Assembly: GCF_029407905.1 (NCBI RefSeq)
Contig: NC_073630.1
Location: forward strand, 49,315,001-49,379,000
Direction: 5' to 3'
DNA: 64,000 bases
From: Bubalus kerabau
Lineage: Eukaryota > Chordata > Mammalia > Artiodactyla > Bovidae
Shown: positions 20,286 to 31,679 of the stretch, one piece after another
Layout: every line of letters begins with the position of its first letter
Position numbering within the stretch: the stretch's first letter is position 1
Program-made: the position numbers and the translations under genes
Notes under the pieces: generated by a model
The model's database searches: none
Told to the model about the DNA's origin: nothing
What the model saw: only the letters and a program-made list of their open reading frames with translations

Positions 20286-21289
20286 AATACACATAAAAAT
20301 TAGAGAATGTAATGAGACAAAAAATAATCTCTCTACACAGTGCCTACTTTTAGGGCTGTGGATATTCAAGGAATGAAGAAATGAATAAAGGCTGCCACAT
20401 TTGGATAAACACTACAATGGAAATCGGAGAAGGCAATGGCACCCCACTCCAGTACTCTTGCTTGGAAAATCCCATGGATGGAGGAGCCTGGTGGGCTGCA
20501 ATCCATGGGGTCGCTAAGAGTCAGACATGACGGACCGACTTTACTTTCACTTTTCACTTTCATGCATTGGAGAAGGAAATCGCAACCCACTCCACTGTTC
20601 TTGCCTTGGAGAATCCCAGGGACGGGGGAGCCTGGTGGGCTGCCGTCTATGGGGTCACACAGAGTCGGACACGACTGAAGTGACTTAGCAGCAGCAGCAA
20701 CAATGGAAATGTTTGCATAACTAGAAATAAAATATATAATAAATAAACAGTCTTAGGATCACTTAAGTCACAAATTCAAGCTGGCTGGGAACCCAACTGA
20801 GGCTGTCAACCAGAGTGCATGGGTCTGTTTCATGGGATCTCTCTTTGTGGCTTGGGCTTCACAAAGTGTGGTGACTGGCTCAAAACGCAATTGGACCAAG
20901 ACTAGGGAAGAAGCAGCTCTGGACCTCTTACATATGGCCTTTCCTCAGAAGTTATATAACATCACTCTTAGCACATTTTATTGTTCAAAGCAATGACAAT
21001 CCCAGTTAAAGGGGAAGCGACTCCACCATTCCATAGGAAGAATGGCAAAGAATTTGCAGCCATTGTTAACCCACCCCCATTAGATTTGTGAGTTAAGTGA
21101 TCCTAAGGCTATTTATTTCGTATTTTATTTCTAGTTATGCAGATATCTTCATTGTATCATCTATCAAATCTGGAAGCCTTTATTCATTTCTTCACTCTTT
21201 GAATAACTACAGCACTAAAAGTGGACACTGCGTAGAGAGTGCCCACTTTTACTTTTTGTCCCACTACATTCTCTATTTTTATGTGTATT
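20286..21289. repeat. Imperfect inverted repeat, arms about 205 bp
   Basis: The reverse complement of 20286-20425 joined to 20701-20775 aligns over its whole length with 21084-21289. Landmarks are TTTATTCATTTCTTCA, TTAAGTGATCCTAAG and TTTTATTTCTAGTTATGCA. By eye about 83-88% of positions agree. The loop is 20776-21083. A Bov-A2 (20426-20700) interrupts the left arm only. Confidence 0.85.
20426..20700 (+). mobile_element. Bov-A2 SINE, full length
   Basis: Dimeric structure: first unit from GGAGAAGGCAATGGCACCCC, linker CACTTTTCACTTTCATGCA, second unit from GGAGAAGGAAATCGCAACCC, and an AGC-repeat tail. ACAATGGAAAT on the left (20414-20424) recurs on the right after the tail (20700-20710). Confidence 0.95.
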
Positions 21290-21407
21290 TAGACTTTTCA
21301 TCTTCCTGATAAACATCTAGAGACCTTCTGGGACTCACAGACATGCTCACTGGTAGATTAGTTACATGTTGAAATTGCTCTGAAGGGAATCTTTTGTTTG
21401 GATTTTT

Positions 21408-21526
21408 TCTGTTTTCCTGCACTGTGTGACATATAGAATCTGAATTTCCTGACCAGGAATCAAACCCATGCCCTCTGCCATCTTGGAAGTGTAGAGTCTT
21501 AACCATTGAGCCATTAGGGAAGTCCC
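21408..21526 (-). mobile_element. tRNA-Glu SINE fragment (CHR type)
   Basis: 'ttcctgaccaggaatcaaaccc' and 'gagtcttaaccattgagccattagggaagtccc' form the reverse tRNA-derived end. Confidence 0.7.
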
Positions 21527-21908
21527 TGATTTTTCTAATCTCAATATTCAAACACTGCAAGCAATTTTTTGGATATAATTTAGGCAGCAGTGAAGTTCAC
21601 CTTTGTTAGAAAGTCCCTCCTTCCTAGTGCAGGTTAATCATTTCAACAGTATCCCAGGGGAGAATGTTCAGTACCTGAGAACAATGAAGTTTGCTCAAGG
21701 ATGCCCCAAGTTCTCCTTTGTTTCACGGTTGACAAGTCAGCACAGCTCACTTAATAGGGAGGAAAAAATCAGGAGTTTTTTCTTACAAAAATTTTTGGAA
21801 CACTTTGAAATCTTCCTCTTTTGCATGCTTTTGATAAGAAATATCTTACTGAATTTTCTATTTATCTACAAAAACAGCATAGAGTCAGTACTCCCAAGTA
21901 AATAACAT

Positions 21909-22190
21909 GCTATGCTATGCTATGCTAAGTCACTTCAGTCGTGTCCGACTTTGTGCGACCCCATAGACGGCAGCCCACCAGGCTCCCCTGTCCCTGGGAT
22001 TCTCCAGGCAAGAACACTGGAGTGGGCTGCCATTTCCTTCTCCAATGCATGAAAGTGAAAAGTGAAAGTGAAATCGCTCAGTCGTGTCCGACTCTTAGCG
22101 ACCCCATGGATTGCAGCCTAACAGGCTCCTCTGTCCATGGGATTTTCCAAGCAAGAGTACTGGAGTGGGGTGCCGTTGCCTTCTCTGAGC
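21909..22190 (-). mobile_element. Bov-A2 SINE, full length
   Basis: Reverse dimer: (TATGC)n tail at 21905-21926, GTGTGCGACCCCATAGACGGC type unit, linker TGCATGAAAGTGAAAAGTGA, and a second unit ending GGTGCCGTTGCCTTCTCTGA. The target-site duplication AAATAACAT lies at 21900-21908 and 22191-22199. Confidence 0.95.
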
Positions 22191-22880
22191 AAATAACATA
22201 GAGACATTAAAGGAGAAACTGAAGATAAGAACTCATGCTTGCCCCCTCCAAGATAACTGCTACCAATATTTTGAAGTATTCTTTCAGTTTTTTTTTCTTT
22301 TCTGATGCTCAAACCTATCAAAAACATGTTTATTCACATATAGTTTTGCTTTCTGCTTTGTTTTCTTTTAACATTTAGTGATTAATTTGAATTTCTTCTG
22401 TTTTTAATTAATTTTTTCTTTTACACTAGGTCCTTGTTGTTTATCTATTTTACATACAGCAGTGTGTACATGTCAATCCCAAATTCCCAATCTATCCCTC
22501 CCTCTCACTCGTCCCTCCTGATAACCATAAGTTCATTTTCAAAGCTAAGATTTTTTTTAAAAAATTGAAGTATTGTTGATTTATAATTCTGTGTTAGTTT
22601 CTGGTGTACAGCAAAGCAATTCAGTTATATGTGTTCTTTTTCATATTATTTTCCGTTATCATTTATATCATAAAATGTTGAATATAGCTCTCTGTGCTAT
22701 ACAGTAGGACCTTGCTGTTTATTCACTCTATATATAATAGTTTGCATCTCCTGGTCCCAGATCTTCAATCTATCCCTACCCCAGAGCCCTCCCTCCTTGA
22801 CAACCATAAGTCTGCTTTCTTTATCTGTGAGTCTGTTTCTATTTCATAGATAAGTTCATTTGTGTCATATTTAATTTTAT

Positions 22881-22985
22881 TACTTTTTGGTTACACCCCA
22901 TGGCATGTGGGATCTTAGTTCCCCAACCAGGGATTGAACTCGTGCCCCCTGCACTGTAAGTGCAGAGTCTCAGCCAGGGAAGTCC
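22881..22985 (-). mobile_element. tRNA-Glu SINE (CHR type) inside the L1
   Basis: 'ggttacaccccatggcatgtgg', 'ccaaccagggattgaactcg' and 'cagccagggaagtcc'. ATTTGTGTCATATTT before it (22858-22872) recurs as ATTTGTGTTATATTT after it (22989-23003), the duplicated L1 target. Confidence 0.85.
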
Positions 22986-23138
22986 TTAATTTGTGTTATA
23001 TTTTAGATTCCAAACTAAGTGATATCATACAGCATTTGTCTTTTCTTTCTGACTTACTTCACTTAGTATGATAATCTCTAGATCCATCCACGTTGCTGCA
23101 AATGGCATTGTTTCATCCTTTTTTATGGTTAATATTTA

Positions 23139-23149
23139 TTGTGTGTGTA

Positions 23150-23180
<31 letters not shown>

Positions 23181-23182
23181 TA
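23139..23182. repeat. (TG)n(TA)n compound microsatellite
   Basis: TGTGTGTGTATGTGTGTGTG followed by about eleven TA units. Likely length-polymorphic. Confidence 0.9.
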
Positions 23183-23537
23183 TATCTTCTTTATCCATTC
23201 ATCCATCGATGAACATCAGGTTGTTTCCAAGTTAAGACTTTCTCTTAACCTAACAAGGACTAGAAAAATTGTAGTGATTTATGAGGAAGCAAAGAAAGAA
23301 CTTTCTATTAAACAACTTTTAAAGATCAAAAATACAGCACTGAAATACATAAAATGCAGGGAACATTTAATAGAAAAAGATTCATAAAGGAAAAATGCTT
23401 GGTTTACTCCAAAATGTTTTTTTAATGCTTTCTTTTTTCAGTCACATAAAAACTAAACAGAAAAGTATAATGAATTCCTTCATGCCTTTCACTAAGCTTC
23501 AGTAATTACCAACTCAGAGCCAGTACTTTTTCACCTA

Positions 23538-23586
23538 TCAGTTCAGTTCAGTTCAGTCGTTCAGTTGTGTCCGACTCTTTGCGACC
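23538..23586 (-). mobile_element. BovB LINE 3' terminus, very short
   Basis: Only the TCAGT pentamer array and GTTGTGTCCGACTCTTTGCG remain, about 49 bases. It is an extreme 5' truncation. Confidence 0.85.
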
Positions 23587-23724
23587 TATACCCCAACCCA
23601 TTTTCTCCCTTCCCACGTTGTTTCAAAACCAAGCTCAAAGATCATATAATTTCATTCATAAACATTTCAACATGCATTTCTAAAAGATAAGAATGCTTTA
23701 AGCAAAATTGTCACACAATGATGG

Positions 23725-23848
23725 ATGTTAACTAGACATTGTGGTGATTGTTTTATAATATATAAATACAATGAATCATTGTGTTGTGTACTTGAAACTA
23801 ATAGAATGTTATATGTCAATTATAGCTCAATAAAAATCTTAAAAATTA
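23725..23848 (+). mobile_element. L1 3' UTR terminus remnant
   Basis: 'gttgtgtacttgaaactaatagaatgttatatgtcaattatagctcaataaaaa' is the usual very end of old L1 3' UTRs. A similar terminus lies at 40850-40990. Confidence 0.65.
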
Positions 23849-24698
23849 CAATACCATTAGCATATCTTAAAAATTAACAATAATTTCTTTAAAGAAGTTG
23901 GACATTTTAATATACATCTATTTAGTGGATCTTGCAGTAAAAAATAAGTAAAATAAAGGATATAGTTCTTCACTGTCCAATACAATATGTTGTAGTCACA
24001 AGGGTTGAGTACTTGTGCTTACTATAACTGGGAAATTAAATTTTCATTTTAATTAATTTTAATATAATTTTTAAAATGATACTTGATTCAGTATTGATGA
24101 TTTTTAAAGAACGTGTAGAAAAATTTGGATATGTGAATCTACTTTTGAAACTAAATTTTATGGAATCTAAATATTGAGCAATAACTGATGACAATTTAGC
24201 ATCTGAATTGAGATACACTATAAAGGTAAAAACACATCTTGGAATTTATGAAAGAACTTTGAGGAATAAATAATTCCCATAATAAAGAAATTGTTGCAGG
24301 ACAAGGGATAGAAGAAACTATGGGTTGTGTCACAACTGAGTTTTAAAGCTAAAGCAGACACAAAGTTTAAAAAAAAAGATAAGTGATGTACATGTTGTTT
24401 ACTTATATAGAGACAAGAATTTAAACAAAACTCCAGTAAATAAGTCAAGCAGTACATAAAATAACAAATTATGTTATGGCAGAAATTTAAGGAAGGCTTA
24501 TTATAAAACTTCTACTCATAAAAATCACATCAATTCTCTGCCAAATAGTTTTGAAAAAAATTAATAAACTCCAATATCCACTTCCGATTTATCTAAAAAG
24601 TAAACTTTGATTAAAAAAAAAAAATGCTTTCTCTTCATGATATAGAACATCCATCTCAACATCCAATCTCTAACATGTATAAATAAGAATTAATATCA

Positions 24699-24971
24699 GG
24701 GCTTCCCTAGTGGTCCAATGGTTAAGAATCTGCCTTGCAATGCAGATCCCTAGCCTGGGAAGATCCTTCATGCCATGGAGCCACTAAGCCCAGGCACCAC
24801 AACTACTGAAGCTGGGGCACCTAGACCCCGCGCTCTGCAACAGAGAAGCTACTGCAGTGAGAAGCCCGAGCGCTACAATAGAGAGTAGCCCTTACTTGCC
24901 ACAACTAGAGAAAGCCCTCGTGCATTACAGACCCACCATAGCCAAAAAATAAAATAAATCTTGAAAAAAAA
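24699..24971 (+). mobile_element. CHR-2 type tRNA-Glu SINE, near full length
   Basis: GGGCTTCCCTAGTGGTCCAATGG, then 'ggagccactaagcccaggcaccacaac', 'cgcgctctgcaacagagaagc' and an A-rich tail. It starts at the tRNA-derived head and ends in an AAAAAAAAAT tail. Confidence 0.88.
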
Positions 24972-26545
24972 ATAGCATCACGCTTAAAAGGTAAACACCA
25001 AAAGGATTCTCATTAAAATGAGGAACAATACAAAGATTCATATTACCATCACAACTAAATACTATGATTCCAAAAGTCTTACCATTTCTAAAATAAACTG
25101 CAAAGAAATATCACTCACAATAGTAATAATGCCATTAGCTACCCAGAAATAAGCCTAGAAAGAAATGTGGAAAAAGGAGGAATCAAAATTACATATGCAA
25201 TGTAATATTTATTAAAGAAAAAAGTGCATAATTAATAGGCAATTTTTTATTATACCTTCCTAAACTTTCCATTAACATAAGCATAAATTGTATGATCATT
25301 AAAAGATAAACAGCAACAACAAAATAAAAAAATCCAGAGAAAGAGAGAGTTGGAGTTGACAAAGTGATGAGTTTGAAGCACCAGGAGAGGGAAGGTGGGA
25401 AGGGATCACCTGGGAAGCCAGGTGCTTGCCCTCTTTTCCCCTGGACACCTTAGGAGATACCACTTCCTGGAATATGTCTCTATTCTTCCAAAGCTGAGTG
25501 TGACATTCAGGGATGAACCACTGGGGTTCAAATTCCTCAGTGAGTCAAAGCTGAAACTTGCCAATAATTAGATGGCTGTAAAAGTCATGAGAGGGCAAGC
25601 AGGCCATGTGATAAAATTTTTCCATCTGGCTAAAGTCCTCTAATCCCAGATAGTGTGCAGATTGGGCCCCTGGGGCAGTTGGCCTCCTAAGGGCCCACCT
25701 CTTCCCAATGAGTGAAAGGCCCCAGCCTGGGGCGGGATTGAGTCTTTGGAAGCCAACTTTATTTTTCACTTCCGGGCTCCAAGGGCCCACCTGGAGAGAG
25801 GCAGAAGTAAGGGATGTGTGTGTGGATGTCACCCTCAGTCTAGCCACTATATTCTCAACATTTCCTTTAAAAATCACCCTCAGTTTAGGATAACAGGAAT
25901 TCTGGCTCATTGCTGGTAGCTTCTGAGGCTTGTGAGGCGTGCTCACACCTTTGGTTGTGACTGTCAGCTTTGGTTCCAAGCTGCACTGTGTCTCCTGCTC
26001 ATAGCTGGACTCATTGGTTGCTACTTACTCACTTGGCGTTTCTTCGCCCTTTCCATTCCACTCCCAAAGCACCAAAACTGCGTTAAAGTCACAGGCTTTC
26101 CTAAAACCTTGAAAATGTCATGGGGCAGACAAGGCAAGAAGCAAAACTTCCATCTCAACTCCATCTGTCAGCTTCCTGTGCTCACCTGGCCGGTTTGTTC
26201 CCTGGCCTAGCTCCCTGTGTTCAGCAAGCTCCTTCCTCTCAGATCACAGCCTCCTTTCAATTTTCCCTTGGCCCACGCCCAGGGACTTCCAAACTCCCTC
26301 CCTGTATCCCAGGTGCCCACAGAGGAATCCCTAAGTCAGTGAGCATTCTGGTAAGCGAGGCGGGCACCCTGATCCTGGGCTCTGTGGAATGGTGGGGCTC
26401 TTCCTTCTAAACCGCCAGTGTCCTGGTTAGGCCCTGGTATGAGCCACTGGAGTGGTTTTCCTCCACCTAAAGCAGTTCCTCCATCACCTGTCTCCAGGAT
26501 GACTTCTGCAGGTCCCTTGTTACTGGAGTGTTGCAACTTCACAGA
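24972..26545. other. Mostly single-copy intergenic DNA
   Basis: No recent SINE or LINE is visible over about 1.5 kb. The part from 25330 to 26500 is less AT-rich than its surroundings. No convincing exon is seen. Confidence 0.5.
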
Positions 26546-26547
26546 AC

Positions 26548-26665
26548 CTGTTAAAATGCAGAACCCCAAGCTCCATCTCAGACTCAGTAGGTGGAGGGCC
26601 AGGAATGTTCATTTCTCAAGTAATCCTGGTGCTGCTAATCTTCAAATCATACCTGATGAGACTCC
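26548..26665 (+). mobile_element. hAT-Charlie type element (MER5/MER58 group)
   Basis: 'gttaaaatgcagaaccccaagctcc...cagactcagtaggtggagggccaggaatgttcatttctc' follows the conserved core of this MITE group. Confidence 0.5.
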
Positions 26666-26828
26666 GTCCTCAGCAAAGGGCAAAAATGATAATGCTTTTT
26701 CATATAGTTTGCCAAAACCTTTTCTTTTTCTCTCCTTTTCTCCCTCTGTCTCTCCATTCTTCCTTCCTTCCTCCTCCTCCATTTTTCCTATACTTGCAAA
26801 AATGTTCACAGTTATTCCTGGGTGGAAT

Positions 26829-26877
26829 GGAGATATATATATATATGTATGGAGATATATATATATATCTCCATATC
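26829..26877. repeat. Palindromic TA-rich microsatellite
   Basis: GGAGATATATATATATATG and GGAGATATATATATATATCTCC in succession; the second unit is self-complementary. Confidence 0.9.
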
Positions 26878-26879
26878 CA

Positions 26880-27091
26880 TTGGACTTCTCTGTTGGTTCA
26901 GTGATGAAGAATCCACCTGTCAATGCAGGAGACTCAGGTTCAATCCCTGGGTTAGGAAGATCCCCTGGAGAAGGAAATGGCAACCCACTCCAGTATTCTT
27001 ACCTGGAGAATCCCACGAACAGAGGACTCTGATGGGCTACAGTCCCTAGAGTCGCAAAACAGTCAGACACGACTTAGTGACTAAACAACAG
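26880..27091 (+). mobile_element. Bov-tA SINE
   Basis: A full sense copy from TTGGACTTCTCTGTTGGTTCAG to AGTCAGACACGACTTAGTGACTAAACAACA. Confidence 0.92.
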
Positions 27092-27319
27092 TAACAATAT
27101 ATTCATTATATATGGATATATAAAAAGATAGAAATGCTTGTATGTATGTCTTTTGGACCTCTTTCCAATTTTTTGAATTTATTTTGTCATTAGGAAAAAA
27201 AATAAAATAAAGAAAATAAAAACTTGAACAACTTTTAGCAAGTATGTCAATTGGGAAACTAGATTTGACCAGAATGTCTCCTTGCTCAAGAACAAGTCTT
27301 CGTCTCCTAATATCAGTGA

Positions 27320-27887
27320 GAGACTATTTTTTTGGACTCCAAAATCACTGCAGATGATGACTGCAGCCATAAAATTAAAAGATGCTTGCTCCTTGGAAGA
27401 AAAGCTATGACCAACCTAGACAGCATATTAAAAAGCAGAGACATTACTTTGCCAACAAAGGTCTGTCTAGTCAAAACTATGGTTTTCCAGTAGTCATGTA
27501 TGTATGTGAGAGTTGGACTATAAAAAAAGCTGAGTGCAGAAGAATTGATGCTTTTGAACTGTGGTGTTGGAGAAGACTCTTGAGAGTCCTTGGACTGCAA
27601 GGAGATCCAACATTGGAAGGACTGATGCTGAAGCTGAAACTCCAATATCTGATGCGAAGAACTGACACATTGAAAAAGACCCTGATGCTGGGAAAGATTG
27701 AAGGTGGGAGGATACGGAGACGACAGGATGAGATAGTTGAATGGCATCACTGACTCGATGGACATGAATTTGAGTAAGCTCCGGGAGTTGGTAATGGACA
27801 AGAAAGCCTGGCATGCTGCAGTCCATGGGGTCACAAAGAGTCGGACACGACTGAGCAACTGAGCTGAGCTGAACTGAACTGAACTGA
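27320..27887 (+). mobile_element. BovB LINE 3' part, coding frame broken
   Basis: It covers the C-terminal third of the BovB reverse-transcriptase ORF: the ELWCWRRLLRVLG region and the 'GGTGGGAGGATACGGAGACG' basic region. A gap removes the usual segment after the RRS-like region (about 27612), and stops occur near 27754. It ends in TGAGC/TGAAC repeats (27856-27887). Confidence 0.92.
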
Positions 27888-28289
27888 GGGAACCAGGGGT
27901 TGTTCCTGTGACTGCAAATGTGTGCTTCCCTGTAGGAATTTCCTTTGGCCTGGGCCTGCTGCGCTCCCGCAGGGTGCCTCTCCTCTCCCAACCCCATCCT
28001 CTCCTCTGCCTCACACCACAAGAGGCTTGGGAGAATCAAGTGCAGATGCTTGTGAAAGTGCTTTGCAAACTGAGCCCAGCAGTCACTCCTGCAGCCTTCA
28101 GTACTTTCCACAAAACCTTAGGAAGTTCTACTGTGCTTCAGGGTGCAGTGGGCATGGGCCATACCCTAAGTGAAGGCACTTTCCTGCTTTCAAGGCACGT
28201 CAGCTGTCCAGAGAAAGAAACCGACACTTAGACGAAGCCAGTGTTGAGTTTTGCTAGGGCAGGAGGAATCAAGCCAATCTGGAGCAAAT

Positions 28290-28395
28290 TCTAGTCCTTC
28301 AGTGACCTGAGGCAAGTTACATTTGGGGGCTGTTATCTCAGAAATGTGAAGATAGCTATTTCACAGGTGGTTGTAAGGACTGAAAAGAGATTGTC
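28290..28395 (+). repeat. MIR SINE remnant
   Basis: 'tcagtgacctgaggcaagttac' and 'gttgtaaggactgaaaagag' are in sense MIR order, diverged. Confidence 0.5.
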
Positions 28396-28503
28396 TCAAA
28401 CCTCAGGAATTATTATCATCTCTCCTTTAAAATGTTTTCTCCACCTCCCTGTAACCTCTACGATTATTTCATTAATACCATCCCCCACTTTTGCTTCCTG
28501 AGT

Positions 28504-28622
28504 AAGAAAGCTAAGTTGCTTCAGTTTGCAACCCCATGGACTGTAGCCTGCCAGCCTTCTCTGTCTATAGAATTCTCCAGGCAAGAAAACTGGAGTAGGT
28601 TGCCATTTACTTCTCCAAGGAG
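28504..28622 (-). mobile_element. Bov-tA/Bov-A fragment
   Basis: 'aagctaagttgcttcag', 'aaccccatggactgtagcctgccag', 'ctccaggcaagaaaactggagtagg' in reverse orientation, with a deletion in the 'GTGTCCGACTC' part. Confidence 0.85.
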
Positions 28623-29935
28623 TCTCCCCAGGGGCCTTTGCTTCCTAAGCAGCAATATTCGTGAAATCCTGGTTTTGATGCATGAGTCCTATCTTTTCTT
28701 CTAATGAATATTAAAACAAATGCATAGCTGTAAAAATTCAAGTTCCCCTAGAAACACTTCATGTACCCACCCAGGGCATAAATACCATACTTAAGCAGGG
28801 AAATATGGATTTTTTTTATATTCTTAATTATATTGTTTCAGATGAGACTTAAATACACACAATTTTGTTGATTCTGAGAAATAAGCACAGAGTAAGTAAG
28901 AGGACCTGATGCCTTAGGGCTGGGGTGGGGGGCGGAAGTTACCCAGAGAGGGTGACATATGAACCCAACACTGAAGCTTGACCTATGGTGGGTCATCAGA
29001 CAGGTGAGAAAAAACTTGGGGGGGGGGTCGTGGCTAAGGGAGGCACTTTCCAAGAAAAGGGGGACAAAGGCTAGGAGTAGAACAGGACATTCGAACATTT
29101 TCGAGGAATTGCCTACAGGGTAGGCAGGTTGGGCTGTAAATGGAAGCCTGTGAGAGATGAACTTGGAAGGGTGGATAAGCCAACTCAGATACAGATAAAG
29201 AAGGGAGTGCATGCTCTTTGAGGAATTTGGACTTGATCCTGGCAGTCCGAGTGAAGCCCTGAGGAGTCATATGTTTCCATTTACAGCCTAAGAAGATGTC
29301 AGAATTATTTAGAGTAGTTCAAGATGGGAGGTGCACAAGGCTGCCTGACAAATTTGTAAAAGCAGCTCCCATACTTCCCGGTTCTCACCCCTTCGTTCAC
29401 TAACTGGGGCTTCCACATAAATCACATAGAACTATTTATTTCAGCAGAAATGAGCCTTTTTTGTGATGTCAGCTTCTACTGTCCCAAAAAGCCATGACTG
29501 TTGGAATTGTCAGAGCTATCTTTGTTTCCTTCCTGTGCTTCGCCTGCCACAATTAGGCTGAGCAGCTTGTCAATTTCCACTTTCTGATAACTGATCAAAT
29601 CCTGTGCCCTGTCTGCCTCCCACTGTCCCTGCAGTTTATACCCTCTTCATCTCTCACTTCTGTGCTTTGTCATGGTCTCCAAACCATCTCAATCCTGGTT
29701 GTATCTGTGTGCCTCCACGTAGGTAGTGATAAGATCCTAAGCAAATCCCTTCATCTTCAGGGTCCCAGTTTCTTCATCTATCAAATGGGGATGATGTGTT
29801 TATATATCTATCTGTCTCACAGGATGGCTTTGGGGATTATGCGAGCTACTGAGTATCAAGCATTTCCTATATTGCTTGGTACAAAGTAGAAGTTCAGTGA
29901 GGATTTGGCATTAGTGTTATATCCCCCTTCCATTC
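28623..29935. other. Intergenic DNA, mostly unassigned
   Basis: A stretch at about 28930-29290 resembles a decayed ancient repeat ('gcagtccgagtgaagccctgaggag'). A sense MIR lies at about 29730-29905 ('gcaaatcccttcatcttcagg...tcatctatcaaatggggatgatg'). No gene is recognised. Confidence 0.5.
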
Positions 29936-29939
29936 TGTA

Positions 29940-30250
29940 GGGTTTCCCTGGTGGCTCAGATGGTTAAAGTGAAACATGAAAGTTTTAGTCGCTCAGTCAT
30001 GTCTGACTCTTTGCGACCCTATGGACTGTAGCCCACCAAGCTCTTCTGTCTGTGAAATTCTCCAGGCAAGAATACTGGAGTGGATTGCCATTCCCTTCTC
30101 CAGGGGATCTTCCCAACCCAGGAATTGAAGACAGGTCTCTTGCACTGTAGCAAATTTTTTACCAACTGAGCTACCAAGGAATACCTCAGATGGTAAAGTA
30201 TTTGCCTGCAACGTGGGAGACCTGGGTTCAATCTCTGGGATGAGGAATCA
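29940..30250 (+). mobile_element. Bov-tA 5' part split by another Bov-tA
   Basis: The outer element runs 29940-29970 and resumes at 30185-30250 (GTATTTGCCTGCAACGTGGG, CCTGGGTTCAATCTCTGGG). The insertion in between is flanked by CTCAGATGGTTAAAGT (29955-29970) and CTCAGATGGTAAAGT (30185-30199). Confidence 0.9.
29971..30184 (-). mobile_element. Bov-tA SINE nested in an older Bov-tA
   Basis: A full reverse copy: 'gtcgctcagtcatgtctgactc', 'ctccaggcaagaatactggagtgg' and 'accaactgagctaccaaggaat'. Confidence 0.92.
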
Positions 30251-31675
30251 ACCAGGACGAGGCTGGGATGCGGTGAGAGAGGCACCGGGGGGCACAAAAT
30301 TGAAGGAGGCGCTGCCTCTCAGGGTCATGCAAGTGCTCCCTCAAGTCCTGTGCCCTAGTTCTAAATGTGGGTTTACACCCTACTTTGTTTTCCTCTAGTT
30401 GAGTGATCCTCTATGCAGAGGACCAAACTCTCCAGCCGTGGGTAAAATGCAAGCAAGCTCCAGTGCAGCCTTCCAGGTACCCTGCAATGGAAGGGAGTAA
30501 AAGGAAGAGGGGGAGCCCAGGGGAGGTCGAGGGTTACTGTGACCCAGGGGAGGGGACTGCCAATGATGAGATGAGTGTCGGTGTCCCAGGCATCCAGACC
30601 ACCCACGGTAGGGGTCTGCCGCCACCAACCCTGAGTCATCACAGGCTGCCTAGTATGTTTCAATATCAAAATGTGGATCTGTAGTTTCTCCCACCCCCAG
30701 CTCAGTCTTCCATCAAGGGAGCAATGCCCCTGCCTCCCTTTTGGTGGACACTGGTCCCAAGTAACTAAAGTGTATGCTGATTAGCTGAGGTCATTCTTCC
30801 ACACCCTGACCAGCTTTATATTGCTGATTGGTTACCTGGGCAACTCTGGATCCATTGGGATTGTGGGGGGTGGCTGAGGTCAGGGATCAGGTATCATCCT
30901 ATGAAGAGGTGACCTGGGCAGACACGTCAGTCTTGACCCCTCACACCCTGGGTGAGGTGATGGGCATGGGGCATGGGTGAGGTGGAAGTAGAGGACAGGG
31001 AGAGGTCTCAAATTTTCTGTGCATCTGTCCTGCCCAATATTTTAGAACTCCTTTCAAATCAGCAAGTTAATGTAGCGAGGTGAGACCACATCAGGCTGGT
31101 TCCAGTCTGGAGCTTGTGATTAATGTATCGTGAAAGAAACTGAGGATGTTGCTGAGGCCAATTAGAAAGTCAGTGGTGTTGGGAATACCAGTCAGCAGGA
31201 TGTGCACCCCCGACCCCAGGAAGGCTTTCCCTTTGCCCCAAGGTTCATTCTTTCTCATCTTCCTTCACCTCTCATCCTGGTCCCCTCCAGTGGGCTTGAT
31301 CCAGAAGACTGTATATTTAGGTCAATGCCAGGTGGCTTTGAACTCTGCATCTCCAACTGACCATCGCTGAGGTATTGGCCAAGTTTCCCAATCTCTTTCA
31401 GTCCCAGTTTCTCCAGCTGCAGGATGGAAACTCTATATCTGCCCAGAAAGTGGAAGAACAAATGTGGTAGTGTTTGCCGAGCACCTGCCCATAGTTTCCA
31501 CTGATGCTAGTTACCCAGGTTACTCAGGTTAGTTCTGTCCCACCTTTTTTTCAAATTCAGAACGGTTGATTTTTTTTACAACTTTAACATAAATGAAGGA
31601 AGGAATGGTTGAGTTAAGACTTTCGAGGAAGCTTTCTAGTGGGTCCCTTGAGCAAGAATTATTAATAATAGTGAT
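30251..31675. other. Single-copy intergenic block
   Basis: About 1.4 kb in which I recognise no repeat. The translation in all frames is short and unremarkable. Confidence 0.5.
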
Positions 31676-31679
31676 TAAA

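Larger units (their letters stand above)
22427..23236 (-). mobile_element. LINE-1 3' end interrupted by a CHR SINE
   Basis: Reading in reverse it is the end of L1 ORF2 ('ccatccacgttgctgcaaatgg', 'tttatccattcatccatcgatg') and the L1 3' UTR ('gctatacagtaggaccttgctg', 'ctggtgtacagcaaagcaattc'). A (TG)n(TA)n microsatellite (23139-23182) sits in the ORF2 end. Confidence 0.85.

Noticed and set aside
25545..25979. A 144-codon - strand frame in single-copy DNA
   Set aside because: No recognisable family, no splice or promoter context; expected by chance in about 1.5 kb of moderate GC.
26418..27032. A 204-codon + strand frame
   Set aside because: It runs through a MITE core, low-complexity TC/TA sequence and a Bov-tA; no conserved protein is recognisable.
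27382..27753. A 123-codon + strand frame as a gene
   Set aside because: It is a decayed BovB C-terminal fragment with a gap and downstream stop codons.
29131..29288. 14-bp inverted match GGCTGTAAATGGAA / TTCCATTTACAGCC
   Set aside because: With a spacing of about 130 bases, a match of this length is expected by chance several times in a 64-kb window.
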